Origin: Flavobacterium sp. ALJ2
GTDB lineage: Bacteria; Bacteroidota; Bacteroidia; Flavobacteriales; Flavobacteriaceae
Length of the DNA: 64,000 nucleotides
Reading direction: 5' to 3'
Assembly: GCF_015594725.1 (NCBI RefSeq)
Contig: NZ_JADNRC010000002.1
Location: forward strand, 186,001-250,000
Below, piece after piece: positions 9,495 through 17,346 of the stretch. Position numbers and translations under genes: made by a program. Positions within the stretch are counted from its first letter, which is position 1, and every line of letters begins with the position of its first letter. The notes under the pieces were generated by a model. That model was not told the origin of the DNA. It did not search any database and saw nothing but the letters and a program-made list of their open reading frames with translations.

Positions 9495-10274
9495 ATGGCG
9501 AATACGAAAGAATTAAGTGTTGAGGACAAGTTAAGAGCAATTTACGATTTACAGCTAATTGACTCTAGAATTGACGAAATCAGAAACGTAAGAGGAGAAC
9601 TTCCATTAGAAGTGGAAGATTTAGAAGATGAAGTTGCAGGTTTAGGCACACGTTCAGAAAAATTGAAAAGCGAACTAGAAATAGTTGAAGAGCAAATCAA
9701 AACTAGAAAAAATGCTATTGATGATCATAAAGAAGCCATCAAAAAGTATACAAAACAACAAGAATCAGTTCGCAACAATAGAGAATTTAACTCTTTAACA
9801 AAAGAAGTTGAGTTTCAAGAATTAGAAATTCAATTGGCTGAAAAGCAAATCAAAGAAATGAAAGTTTCTATTGAGCATAAAAAAGAAGTTATCGCTGGTT
9901 TAAAAGAAAGACTTGATTCTAAGAGTTCACATCTAAAACACAAGAAATCTGAATTGGATGCGATTATGGCTGAAACTCAAAAAGAAGAAATCTTCTTATC
10001 TGAAAAATCAGCTGAGTATGAAAGTTTAATTGAAGAGCGTTTATTAACAGCTTATAAACGAATTAGAACTAGTGTTCGTAATGGCTTGGCAGTAGTATCA
10101 ATCGAAAGAGGTGCATCAGCAGGTTCTTTCTTTACTATCCCACCACAAACTCAAGTTGAGATTGCATCTAGAAAAAAAATCATAACTGACGAACATTCTG
10201 GAAGAATCCTAGTTGACAGCACATTAGCAGAAGAAGAAAGAGAAAAAATGGAACAATTATTTTCGAAATTCTAA
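9495..10274 (+). CDS. coiled-coil protein of the C4-type zinc-ribbon (DUF164/CdsZ-like) family, zinc ligands lost
   Basis: Residues 8-185 form a long, highly charged antiparallel coiled coil. Residues 195-245 align with the C-terminal zinc ribbon of the family, which keeps the IPPQ and RILVD landmarks. Where the family has two CxxC pairs, this protein has GASAGSF and TDEHSGR; there is no cysteine in the whole protein. Metal binding is therefore not expected. The gene follows the Nif3-like gene directly, an association common in bacteria, and ends at a strong terminator. The function is unknown. Confidence 0.85.
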   Translation: MANTKELSVEDKLRAIYDLQLIDSRIDEIRNVRGELPLEVEDLEDEVAGLGTRSEKLKSELEIVEEQIKTRKNAIDDHKEAIKKYTKQQESVRNNREFNSLTKEVEFQELEIQLAEKQIKEMKVSIEHKKEVIAGLKERLDSKSSHLKHKKSELDAIMAETQKEEIFLSEKSAEYESLIEERLLTAYKRIRTSVRNGLAVVSIERGASAGSFFTIPPQTQVEIASRKKIITDEHSGRILVDSTLAEEEREKMEQLFSKF

Positions 10275-10281
10275 ATAATAT

Positions 10282-10310
10282 AAAGCCTCGAAATTCGGGG
10301 CTTTTTTTTT
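10282..10310 (+). terminator. rho-independent terminator after the Nif3/zinc-ribbon pair
   Basis: AAAGCCTCGA and TCGGGGCTTT pair with one G-T wobble and are followed by a run of T. Confidence 0.85.
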
Positions 10311-10328
10311 ATATTAAAAATTACAATT

Positions 10329-11183
10329 TTGGGATTTAAAGAAGGCATCCGTTTTATAACACTAAAATCTGTTGGACAGTATATTAACTTTTTAAGTTAT
10401 GTTCGCCCGCAAAAAGCAACACATCTTTCGTATGCTCTTTTTAGCCAACCAAGAGAAGGAAGATTAAGCAAATCCAGCTTACCACAAGTATTACAAAACA
10501 CCAAAACAGAAACTTTCCATCATAACGAGCATCATTTCCAAACTTATATTTGGGAAGGAAATGAAACCAAAATTTTACTTGTTCATGGCTGGGAAAGCAA
10601 TGCTGCACGATGGCAAAAGACATTACCTCACTTACAAAAAACTGGAAGTACCATTATTGCTATCGATGCTCCTGCTCACGGACAAAGTAGCGGTAAAGAG
10701 TTCAACGTACCTCTTTATGCTGAATTCATTAACAAAGCAGTACAAAAATACCATCCTACAATTATAATCGGCCATTCTATTGGGGGAGCAGCTTGTATAT
10801 ATCATCAACACCTGTTCCCTGAAACTAGTATTCAGAAAATGGTTATTCTAGGAGCTCCATCCGATTTACAAACTCTTATCAACAACTACATTAAGATGCT
10901 GAGTCTAAACAAGAAAATGATTCCTCTTTTGGAAAATCGTTTCGTGAATCGTTTCAACTTAAAACTTGAGGATTTCTCTGGTAAAAAATTTGCTTCAAAC
11001 TTTACTATTAAGGGTTTAATTGCCCACGACACCGATGATAATATAGTTGCGTTTGAAGAAGGAGAAAAAATAGCCAGTACATGGAAAAATAGCCAATTTA
11101 TAACAACAAATGGCTTAGGTCACGGCATGCATGATGATAAATTGTATCAAAAAGTAGTTGATTTTTTGTTTTCAGAAGTCTAG
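10329..11183 (+). CDS. alpha/beta hydrolase
   Basis: This is a serine hydrolase fold protein of unknown substrate. LLVHGWESN forms the oxyanion region, GHSIGG is the nucleophile elbow, the acid lies near AHDTDDNIV, and the histidine is in GLGHGMHDD. There is no in-frame ATG before the conserved core. The frame is assumed to start at TTG 10329, right after the upstream terminator. No signal peptide is seen. It is a stand-alone gene before the pseudouridine synthase. Confidence 0.82.
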   Translation: MGFKEGIRFITLKSVGQYINFLSYVRPQKATHLSYALFSQPREGRLSKSSLPQVLQNTKTETFHHNEHHFQTYIWEGNETKILLVHGWESNAARWQKTLPHLQKTGSTIIAIDAPAHGQSSGKEFNVPLYAEFINKAVQKYHPTIIIGHSIGGAACIYHQHLFPETSIQKMVILGAPSDLQTLINNYIKMLSLNKKMIPLLENRFVNRFNLKLEDFSGKKFASNFTIKGLIAHDTDDNIVAFEEGEKIASTWKNSQFITTNGLGHGMHDDKLYQKVVDFLFSEV

Positions 11184-11230
11184 ACTCAAAGGTTCTAAAA
11201 TTCTAAAATTCAAGATATCTATTTTTTGAT

Positions 11231-11238
11231 TACTTTTG
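11231..11238 (+). promoter_or_regulatory. -7 box (TACTTTTG) immediately before the pseudouridine synthase
   Basis: This TAnnTTTG match ends only 4 bases before the ATG. If used, the transcript would have little or no leader. Confidence 0.4.
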
Positions 11239-11242
11239 CACT

Positions 11243-12055
11243 ATGGAAGAAAATCTAAAACGCCTCAACAAATTCATTGGAGAAACTGGATATTGCTCTC
11301 GTCGTGAAGCTGACAAACTAATCGAAGAAGGACGTGTAACCATAAACGGAGTTGTACCTGAAATGGGAACGAAAGTTACACCTGATGATGAAATACGCAT
11401 AGACGGAAAGTTAATCGTAGAAAAACACGAAAAACTCGTTTATTTGGCTTTTAATAAACCTGCCGGAATAGAATGTACCACTAATCTAGAGGTACGTAAT
11501 AACATTGTAGATTATATTAACTACCCTAAACGTATTTTCCCAATTGGAAGATTAGACAAGGCAAGTGAAGGATTAATATTTATGACCAATGATGGTGATA
11601 TCGTAAACAAAATTCTACGTGCAAGAAACAACCACGAAAAGGAATATACTGTAACTGTAAATAAACCTATTACCGATCGCTTTATTGAGCGAATGGGGAA
11701 TGGTGTACCTATTCTTGACACAGTAACCAAAAAATGCAAGGTAGAGCAAATAAGCAAATACATCTTTAAGATTATCCTAACTCAAGGCTTAAATCGTCAG
11801 ATTCGTAGAATGGCTGAATATTTAGGATATGAAGTTACAGCCCTAAAACGTATTCGCATTATTAATATTTCTCTTGATATTCCTGTTGGTCGTTATCGTG
11901 ACTTAACTGATGCAGAGTTTAAAGAATTAAATGAGCTTATTAAACCTTCGAGCAAAACTGAAGAAGCAAGTTTACCTATAAATGAAACTCCAAAAAGAAG
12001 AACCGAATTTATAAAAAAAGAGGATCCTCGATTTAAGAAAAGGGGAGATTATTAA
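11243..12055 (+). CDS. 23S rRNA pseudouridine synthase, RluF-like
   Basis: An N-terminal S4 RNA-binding domain (about 5-65, [18 protein letters not shown]) precedes an RsuA/RluB/E/F catalytic domain. The catalytic aspartate is in [10 protein letters not shown], and the family signature [11 protein letters not shown] is intact. The core most resembles RluF (U2604 in E. coli numbering), but RluB or RluE specificity cannot be excluded by eye. A charged C-terminal extension (about 235-270) is typical of Bacteroidota members. A long hairpin terminator follows. Confidence 0.88.
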   Translation: MEENLKRLNKFIGETGYCSRREADKLIEEGRVTINGVVPEMGTKVTPDDEIRIDGKLIVEKHEKLVYLAFNKPAGIECTTNLEVRNNIVDYINYPKRIFPIGRLDKASEGLIFMTNDGDIVNKILRARNNHEKEYTVTVNKPITDRFIERMGNGVPILDTVTKKCKVEQISKYIFKIILTQGLNRQIRRMAEYLGYEVTALKRIRIINISLDIPVGRYRDLTDAEFKELNELIKPSSKTEEASLPINETPKRRTEFIKKEDPRFKKRGDY

Positions 12056-12083
12056 TCTGACGTTCTTTTCTTACAAATACATA

Positions 12084-12125
12084 ATATAGAAAGCCTGGAA
12101 AACTTACATTCCAGGCTTTCTATAT
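12084..12125. terminator. 17-bp perfect hairpin terminator
   Basis: ATATAGAAAGCCTGGAA (12084-12100) is exactly complementary to 12109-12125 with an 8-base loop. It follows the pseudouridine synthase. Confidence 0.8.
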
Positions 12126-12306
12126 CATATTTTTTTTAAAACTAATAAGTACTAATTATTTAATGCAATTTGGTATTTGATTCTATTACTAGGGTATCAT
12201 TATTTTAATCCCCTTCTGCTTTAAATCACTTATTTTAAAAATATCTCTAACTCATTTCTCATTATCAAATCCTTGTTGTTTTAACAACATGAGGATTGCT
12301 AACTAA

Positions 12307-12516
12307 TTACGTAGAAATCTTCACTATAGCCTCATAGCCAGTCTCAGAAGACAGAGCCGATGTAGTGCGTCTAAAACGATAGTTAGTCCCTAATAGCTTA
12401 TGTTTAACAACTGCAGTAGGGGCATGCTTTATTCCTACGTAATCTTCCAACGCCTGTTTGAATATTAATAAATCTGCGGTTTTAGATTTACGAAAATCTA
12501 TTCATTCACCAATTAT
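12307..12516 (-). pseudogene. relic of a small cystatin-like protein
   Basis: Reading the minus strand in one frame gives IIGE, then TGA, then about 65 open codons ending at TAA. The open part contains IFKQALEDYVGIKHAPTAVV and LLGTNYRFR, and ends YEAIVKIST. This order (IxGGW-like start, F..AL..VG..Y.P, then a GTNYRF core like cystatin QVVAGTN, then a beta strand) matches small single-domain cystatin-like proteins of about 80-100 residues in gut and environmental bacteria. The in-frame TGA sits where the family usually has Trp (TGG). No start codon is available in frame upstream. Recognition is from memory of the family, so it is moderate. Confidence 0.5.
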
Positions 12517-12823
12517 TGCTCGAGATTTGTAAGGGCTTAACTTGACATAATATTGTAATTTAATTGTTTTTCGTTCTACTCATAAGACTTTTCAGATACG
12601 CCATGTTATTAAATCGGGTACAAAAAATCCTCTTTAATGCAATTACTTAGCTGATAAGTAAGAAATTCATAGAGAATTAAATTATGGTCATCTTAATCAA
12701 TTCTCAATAGTAAAACTATAACACAATTAAATCTGCAAGTACAAATATGTCATAAAAACAGAAATCATTGTCATGAATATAAAAAAAGTAGTACGGAATT
12801 TTTTCCTAAAATAAATAAGCAAA

Positions 12824-12856
12824 AAAACCTCCTTCATATAACATGAAGGAGGTTTT
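12824..12856 (-). terminator. hairpin terminator downstream of folD
   Basis: AAAACCTCCTTCAT pairs perfectly with ATGAAGGAGGTTTT over 14 bp. On the minus strand the stem is followed by a T run, so it fits as the folD terminator about 120 bases past the stop. Confidence 0.75.
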
Positions 12857-12979
12857 GGTTGTAGAGAATTACGTGAAGTAAACTTATCTCAATATTCGAA
12901 ACTTTTTTTAACGCTTTATTTTTTTAACAAAAAGACACTCGTCGCTTATAACAGTATCTTGTTCCTCACCAACAACTAG

Positions 12980-13861
12980 CTATTTTATGGCTCGCATTTT
13001 TCTTGCCAATAATGTGTTTTTGAGTAACATTGCAATTGTCATTGGTCCTACTCCTCCAGGAACTGGTGTAATATATGATGATTTCTTACTCACCTCATCA
13101 AAATCAACATCCCCCGTAATTACGTATCCTTTTGGGTGTGTAGCATCTTCTACCCTAGTGATTCCAACATCAATAACCACAACACCATCTTTTACCATAT
13201 GTGCTTTTAGGTAATTTGGAACTCCTAAAGCAGTGATAATAATATCCGCATTTTTAGTAAACTCTTCGATATTCTTAGTTCTGCTATGCGTTAATGTCAC
13301 TGTTGAATCTCCTGGATTTCCTTTACGGCTCATCAAAATACTCATTGGTCGACCTACAATATGACTACGCCCAATAACTACTGTATGTTTCCCTGCTGTT
13401 TCTACTTTATAACGTTCTAGTAATTGCATGATTCCAAATGGTGTCGCTGGAATAAAAGTTTCCATCTCTAAAGCCATTTTTCCGAAATTCGTCGGATGAA
13501 ATCCATCTACGTCTTTATCAGGATCAATAGCCAATAAAATCTTTTGTTCGTCGATATGTTTTGGCAAAGGCAATTGTACGATGTATCCGTCTAGATTATC
13601 ATCTTCGTTTAATTCTTTAATTTTAGCCAACAGTTCCTCTTCAGTAATCGTTTCTGGCAAACTTACCAAAGTTGAATCGAAACCTATTTGTTGACATGAT
13701 CTTACTTTACTACCTACATAAGTTAAACTAGCTCCATCGTTACCAACAATCACAGCTGCTAAGTGAGGCACTTTACCTCCTGCATCTTTAATCGCTTGCA
13801 CTTCTATTGCAATTTCGTTTTTAATATCTTCTGCTGTTTTTTTCCCGTCTAGTAGTTGCAT
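12980..13861 (-). CDS. folD: bifunctional methylenetetrahydrofolate dehydrogenase/cyclohydrolase
   Basis: FolD interconverts methylene-, methenyl- and 10-formyl-tetrahydrofolate. Family motifs are present: the catalytic [10 protein letters not shown] region (lysine in the active site), [33 protein letters not shown] and [14 protein letters not shown]. The length of 293 residues is normal. It lies downstream of ffh on the same strand with 125 bases of repeat-bearing DNA between them. Confidence 0.97.
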   Translation of the reverse strand: MQLLDGKKTAEDIKNEIAIEVQAIKDAGGKVPHLAAVIVGNDGASLTYVGSKVRSCQQIGFDSTLVSLPETITEEELLAKIKELNEDDNLDGYIVQLPLPKHIDEQKILLAIDPDKDVDGFHPTNFGKMALEMETFIPATPFGIMQLLERYKVETAGKHTVVIGRSHIVGRPMSILMSRKGNPGDSTVTLTHSRTKNIEEFTKNADIIITALGVPNYLKAHMVKDGVVVIDVGITRVEDATHPKGYVITGDVDFDEVSKKSSYITPVPGGVGPMTIAMLLKNTLLARKMRAIK

Positions 13862-13887
13862 TGTTTTAAAAATGTTTCAAGTTTAAT

Positions 13888-13978
13888 GTTTCAAGTTTCA
13901 GAAATAGAAACCCTTATTTATATTATTAAAAAAAGTTTCAAATTTCAGTCTCAAAACTTGAAACCTGAAACTTGAAAC
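13888..13978. repeat. inverted intergenic repeat (GTTTCAAGTTTCAG)
   Basis: GTTTCAAGTTTCAG (13888-13901) is the exact reverse complement of 13965-13978. Additional degenerate copies of GTTTCAAGTTT lie at about 13874-13885 and 13934-13946. The whole spacer between folD and ffh is built of this motif. Confidence 0.7.
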
Positions 13979-13986
13979 TATCTTTA

Positions 13987-15339
13987 TTATCTCGGCATTC
14001 CGCCTGGCATTCCTTTCATGCCTCCCATCATTTTCATTAAATTCTTTCCGCCTGGACCTTGCATCATTTTCATCATCTTGCTCATTTGTTCAAACTGTTT
14101 CATTAGCTGATTTACTTGCTCGATTTTAGTTCCTGAACCTTTGGCAATTCTAGCTTTCCTTTTTACATCGATTACCGCTGGCTTGCTTCTTTCTATTGGT
14201 GTCATCGAATGTATGATTGCTTCGATATGCTTGAAGGCATCATCTTCAATTTCTACATCTTTCATGGCTTTTGAAGCTCCTGGTATCATTCCTACCAAGT
14301 CTTTCATATTACCCATTTTCTTTACTTGTTGAATTTGTGACAAGAAATCATCAAAACCAAATTCGTTTTTCGCGATTTTCTTTTGAATTTTTCTTGCTTC
14401 TTCTTCATCAAATTGTTCTTGTGCTCTTTCTACTAACGACACAACATCACCCATACCAAGTATACGTTCTGCCATACGAATAGGATAGAACACATCGATT
14501 GCATCCATCTTCTCTCCTGTACCTACAAACTTAATTGGTTTATTTACTACAGACTTAATAGAAATGGCAGCACCTCCACGTGTATCTCCATCTAATTTGG
14601 TAAGGATAACCCCGTCAAAGTTTAATATATCATTGAATGCTTTTGCAGTATTTACAGCATCTTGACCTGTCATGGCATCCACAACAAATAAAGTTTCTTG
14701 TGGCTGAATTGCTTTGTGTACACGTGCAATCTCGTCCATCATTTCCTGATCTACGGCTAAACGTCCTGCTGTATCGACAATTACAACATTAAACCCATTA
14801 GCTTTAGCGTGCTTAATTGCATTTTGTGCAATTTCTACAGGATTTTTATTTTCTGGCTCTGAGTAAACCTCAACTCCTATTTGATCTCCTACAACATGTA
14901 ATTGGTTTATCGCCGCTGGACGGTAAATATCACACGCTACTAAAAGTGGTTTTTTATTCTTTTTTGTTTTTAAATAATTAGCCAGTTTTCCAGAGAATGT
15001 AGTTTTTCCCGAACCTTGTAATCCTGACATTAAGATAACACTTGGTGTTCCTGACAAGTTTATTCCTGCTACATCACCCCCCATTAATTCGGTAAGTTCG
15101 TCTTTTACTAACTTCACCAATAATTGTCCTGGTTGTAACGTAGTTAAAACGTCTTGACCTATTGCTTTTTCTTTTACTTTGGTAGTAAAATCTTTAGCAA
15201 TTTTAAAGTTAACATCGGCATCAAGTAAGGCACGACGAACTTCTTTTAAAGTTTCGGCAACGTTTACTTCTGTAATTTTACCGTGTCCTTTTAATATATG
15301 GAAGGCTTTATCTAACTTATCACTTAAATTATCAAACAT
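13987..15339 (-). CDS. ffh: signal recognition particle protein Ffh
   Basis: This GTPase targets nascent membrane proteins to the translocon together with the SRP RNA and FtsY. It has the N domain (1-90), the G1 motif GLQGSGKTT (106-114), DTAGR (G3), TKLDGD (G4) and a methionine-rich M domain (from about 300). The M domain ends in a Met/Gly-rich tail. The length of 450 residues is typical. No SRP RNA gene is nearby. Confidence 0.97.
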   Translation of the reverse strand: MFDNLSDKLDKAFHILKGHGKITEVNVAETLKEVRRALLDADVNFKIAKDFTTKVKEKAIGQDVLTTLQPGQLLVKLVKDELTELMGGDVAGINLSGTPSVILMSGLQGSGKTTFSGKLANYLKTKKNKKPLLVACDIYRPAAINQLHVVGDQIGVEVYSEPENKNPVEIAQNAIKHAKANGFNVVIVDTAGRLAVDQEMMDEIARVHKAIQPQETLFVVDAMTGQDAVNTAKAFNDILNFDGVILTKLDGDTRGGAAISIKSVVNKPIKFVGTGEKMDAIDVFYPIRMAERILGMGDVVSLVERAQEQFDEEEARKIQKKIAKNEFGFDDFLSQIQQVKKMGNMKDLVGMIPGASKAMKDVEIEDDAFKHIEAIIHSMTPIERSKPAVIDVKRKARIAKGSGTKIEQVNQLMKQFEQMSKMMKMMQGPGGKNLMKMMGGMKGMPGGMPR

Positions 15340-15361
15340 ACTATTTTCTTTATTTGAAGTG

Positions 15362-15369
15362 CAAAGATA
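15362..15369 (-). promoter_or_regulatory. -7 box (TATCTTTG) of ffh
   Basis: The complement of CAAAGATA lies 22 bases upstream of the ffh start codon and matches TAnnTTTG. Confidence 0.5.
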
Positions 15370-15427
15370 ATCTAATTAGGCATTTCAGGCAATTTTTATT
15401 TAACTGCAAAGTTCGTTTTGATTTTAC

Positions 15428-15464
15428 CGCAAAGTTCACAAAGTATTACGCAAAGATCACAAGG
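15428..15464. repeat. CGCAAAGttCACAAAG-type tandem repeat
   Basis: CGCAAAGTTCACAAAG (15428-15443) recurs as CGCAAAGATCACAAGG (15449-15464). Such sequences are frequent non-coding repeats in Flavobacterium intergenic regions. Confidence 0.6.
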
Positions 15465-15526
15465 TTTTTTTTCGCATAATTCCGATAGTTATCAGGAGCG
15501 AAACAGCAAAGTTTTTTGTTTCACGC

Positions 15527-15592
15527 AGATTTAGCAGATTCAGCAAATTATTTTTTAGCGTACAAATGAAAAAAAAATAATCTGCTAAATCT
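15527..15592. repeat. inverted repeat of the AGATTTAGCAGATT type
   Basis: AGATTTAGCAGATT (15527-15540) and its exact complement (15579-15592) bracket a 38-base AT-rich loop and can form a hairpin. I see no gene in 15370-15659. It is repeat DNA only. Confidence 0.6.
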
Positions 15593-15601
15593 ACACAAAA
15601 G

Positions 15602-15630
15602 AAAAAGCGCAAAAGAATAAACTTTTGCGC
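15602..15630 (-). terminator. terminator of the O-acetylation operon
   Basis: GCGCAAAAG and CTTTTGCGC form a perfect 9-bp stem. Read on the minus strand it is followed by TTTTTC, 30 bases past the MBOAT stop codon. Confidence 0.7.
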
Positions 15631-15659
15631 CTTTGTTGCTTTGTGCCTTTGAATCTTTT

Positions 15660-17345
15660 TTAAAATTGGAAATAAATAAATGGCTGTGAACCTGCAACTG
15701 CTGTTGCATAAACTATCCAATATACAAATCCTAAAACAATTGCCTTTCCTATTAACGGGGTTTTATCGAAAACAAATTTCATTTTGGCTGTAACAACTTC
15801 TGGTAAAAAGTGCCAAGCATAACCAAATAACATTAATAAAAATACGTTTTTATATCCCAATATAATTGTTTGCCAATGATCTGGTTCGAATGTTAACTGT
15901 CCAATATTATTGATTACCTGTATTGCTGTATCGAAATCTTTTGCACGGAAAAATATCCAACAGAATACTACAAAATGAAATGTTATCACTATTGAGAAGA
16001 ATTTCCAGATTGTACTTAATCCGTTGCTTTCTTTTTTAGAAGGAAAAAGCTCTACAACTATTTTATGAACAGCTAATGCCAAACCATGTAATGCTCCCCA
16101 GATTATAAACTGGGCTCCTGCTCCGTGCCACAATCCTCCTAAAAGCATTGTTGTAAAAAGGTTAAAATTGGTTACCATTGTCTGTTTAAATTTGCTTGAA
16201 AGCAAAAATGACAAACAAAAAACAGCGATTCCTCCAACAGCAATTACTAATGGAATTATACTTTCGGCAGAATTTATAATTCCCCAAAGCAACAATCCGA
16301 AAAAGAATAAACTCGGGAATAAAAATCCTGCGAATGTTCCTTCTCTATTTCCTCCAATAGATATATACAAGAAGTCTTTTAACCAAGTTGATAATGAAAT
16401 GTGCCATCTTCTCCAGAAATCAGTAATCGATACAGATTTATATGGTGTTCTAAAGTTGGCTGGTAATTTAAATCCTAGCAACAATGCAATTCCGATTGCC
16501 ATATCTGAATATCCTGAGAAATCACAATAAATTTGAATTGCATATCCGTAAGATGCCATTAAATTCTCAAATGAGGTGTAACTCATCGGTGTATCAAAAA
16601 CACGGTCTACAAAGTTTACTGAGATATAATTAGAGATTACAGTTTTTTTAATTAATCCTCCAATGATTAAAAACAATGCATTGTTTACATCTGCCTTTGT
16701 GAGGTTTAATTTTTGATATATCTGTGGTAAGAAATCTTTCGCTCTTACAATTGGACCTGCAACTAATTGTGGAAAGAAAGAAACGAAGAATAAATATTCG
16801 ATGTAGTTTTTTGTGGGTTTAATCTCTTCTCGATAAATTTCGATAATATAACTCATCGATTGGAAGGTGTAAAAAGAAATTCCGACTGGAAGGAATATAT
16901 CATGTAACTCAAAATTACCATGAAATATATCATTGTACGTAACAATCATAAAATTCATGTACTTGAAATAACCAAGTAGTCCCAAGTTTAGAATAACACT
17001 TATTATGAGGTATATTTTCTTTCGGGTCTTTACACTTTCATTATAGATTATCTGGCTCAATCCATAATCTACAACTGAGGAAACTAGTAATAATAAAAAA
17101 TATATTCCGCTTGATTTATAATAAAAGAAAAGCGAGAATAGAATAACATATGTTAATCTTAAATAAAATGTTTTGCGTAAAAATGCGTACACAAAATAAA
17201 AAACTAAAAACAACCCTAAGAATAAACCTGTATTAAATAATAATTTTTCTTCTGGATTATAAATAAACCAACCTTTAACCTGTTCTAATGTAAGTACACC
17301 AAAATTTTGAACGAACCAATCGTTAATGCTATCAATTGTTATCAA
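15660..17345 (-). CDS. MBOAT-family O-acyltransferase (AlgI/PatA-like)
   Basis: This multi-spanning inner-membrane protein belongs to the membrane-bound O-acyltransferase family and would pass acyl, usually acetyl, groups across the membrane. The active-site motif LLGGLWHGAGAQFIIWGALHG carries the conserved histidine, and RTPYKSVSITDFWRRWHISL is the second signature. The length of 561 residues is slightly above AlgI (about 500). It is the last of three genes, starting one base after the stop of a SGNH hydrolase. The arrangement parallels AlgI with AlgX/AlgJ or PatA with PatB. The polymer acetylated is not shown. Confidence 0.9.
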   Translation of the reverse strand: MITIDSINDWFVQNFGVLTLEQVKGWFIYNPEEKLLFNTGLFLGLFLVFYFVYAFLRKTFYLRLTYVILFSLFFYYKSSGIYFLLLLVSSVVDYGLSQIIYNESVKTRKKIYLIISVILNLGLLGYFKYMNFMIVTYNDIFHGNFELHDIFLPVGISFYTFQSMSYIIEIYREEIKPTKNYIEYLFFVSFFPQLVAGPIVRAKDFLPQIYQKLNLTKADVNNALFLIIGGLIKKTVISNYISVNFVDRVFDTPMSYTSFENLMASYGYAIQIYCDFSGYSDMAIGIALLLGFKLPANFRTPYKSVSITDFWRRWHISLSTWLKDFLYISIGGNREGTFAGFLFPSLFFFGLLLWGIINSAESIIPLVIAVGGIAVFCLSFLLSSKFKQTMVTNFNLFTTMLLGGLWHGAGAQFIIWGALHGLALAVHKIVVELFPSKKESNGLSTIWKFFSIVITFHFVVFCWIFFRAKDFDTAIQVINNIGQLTFEPDHWQTIILGYKNVFLLMLFGYAWHFLPEVVTAKMKFVFDKTPLIGKAIVLGFVYWIVYATAVAGSQPFIYFQF

Positions 17346-17346
17346 C

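Larger units (their letters stand above)
12126..12979. other. long intergenic region with one decayed gene
   Basis: About 850 bases lack any intact gene. The stretch holds the cystatin-like relic at 12307-12516 (minus strand), an imperfect hairpin at 12267-12296 just beyond its end, and the folD-side terminator at 12824-12856. I could not assign anything to 12540-12820. Confidence 0.6.
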
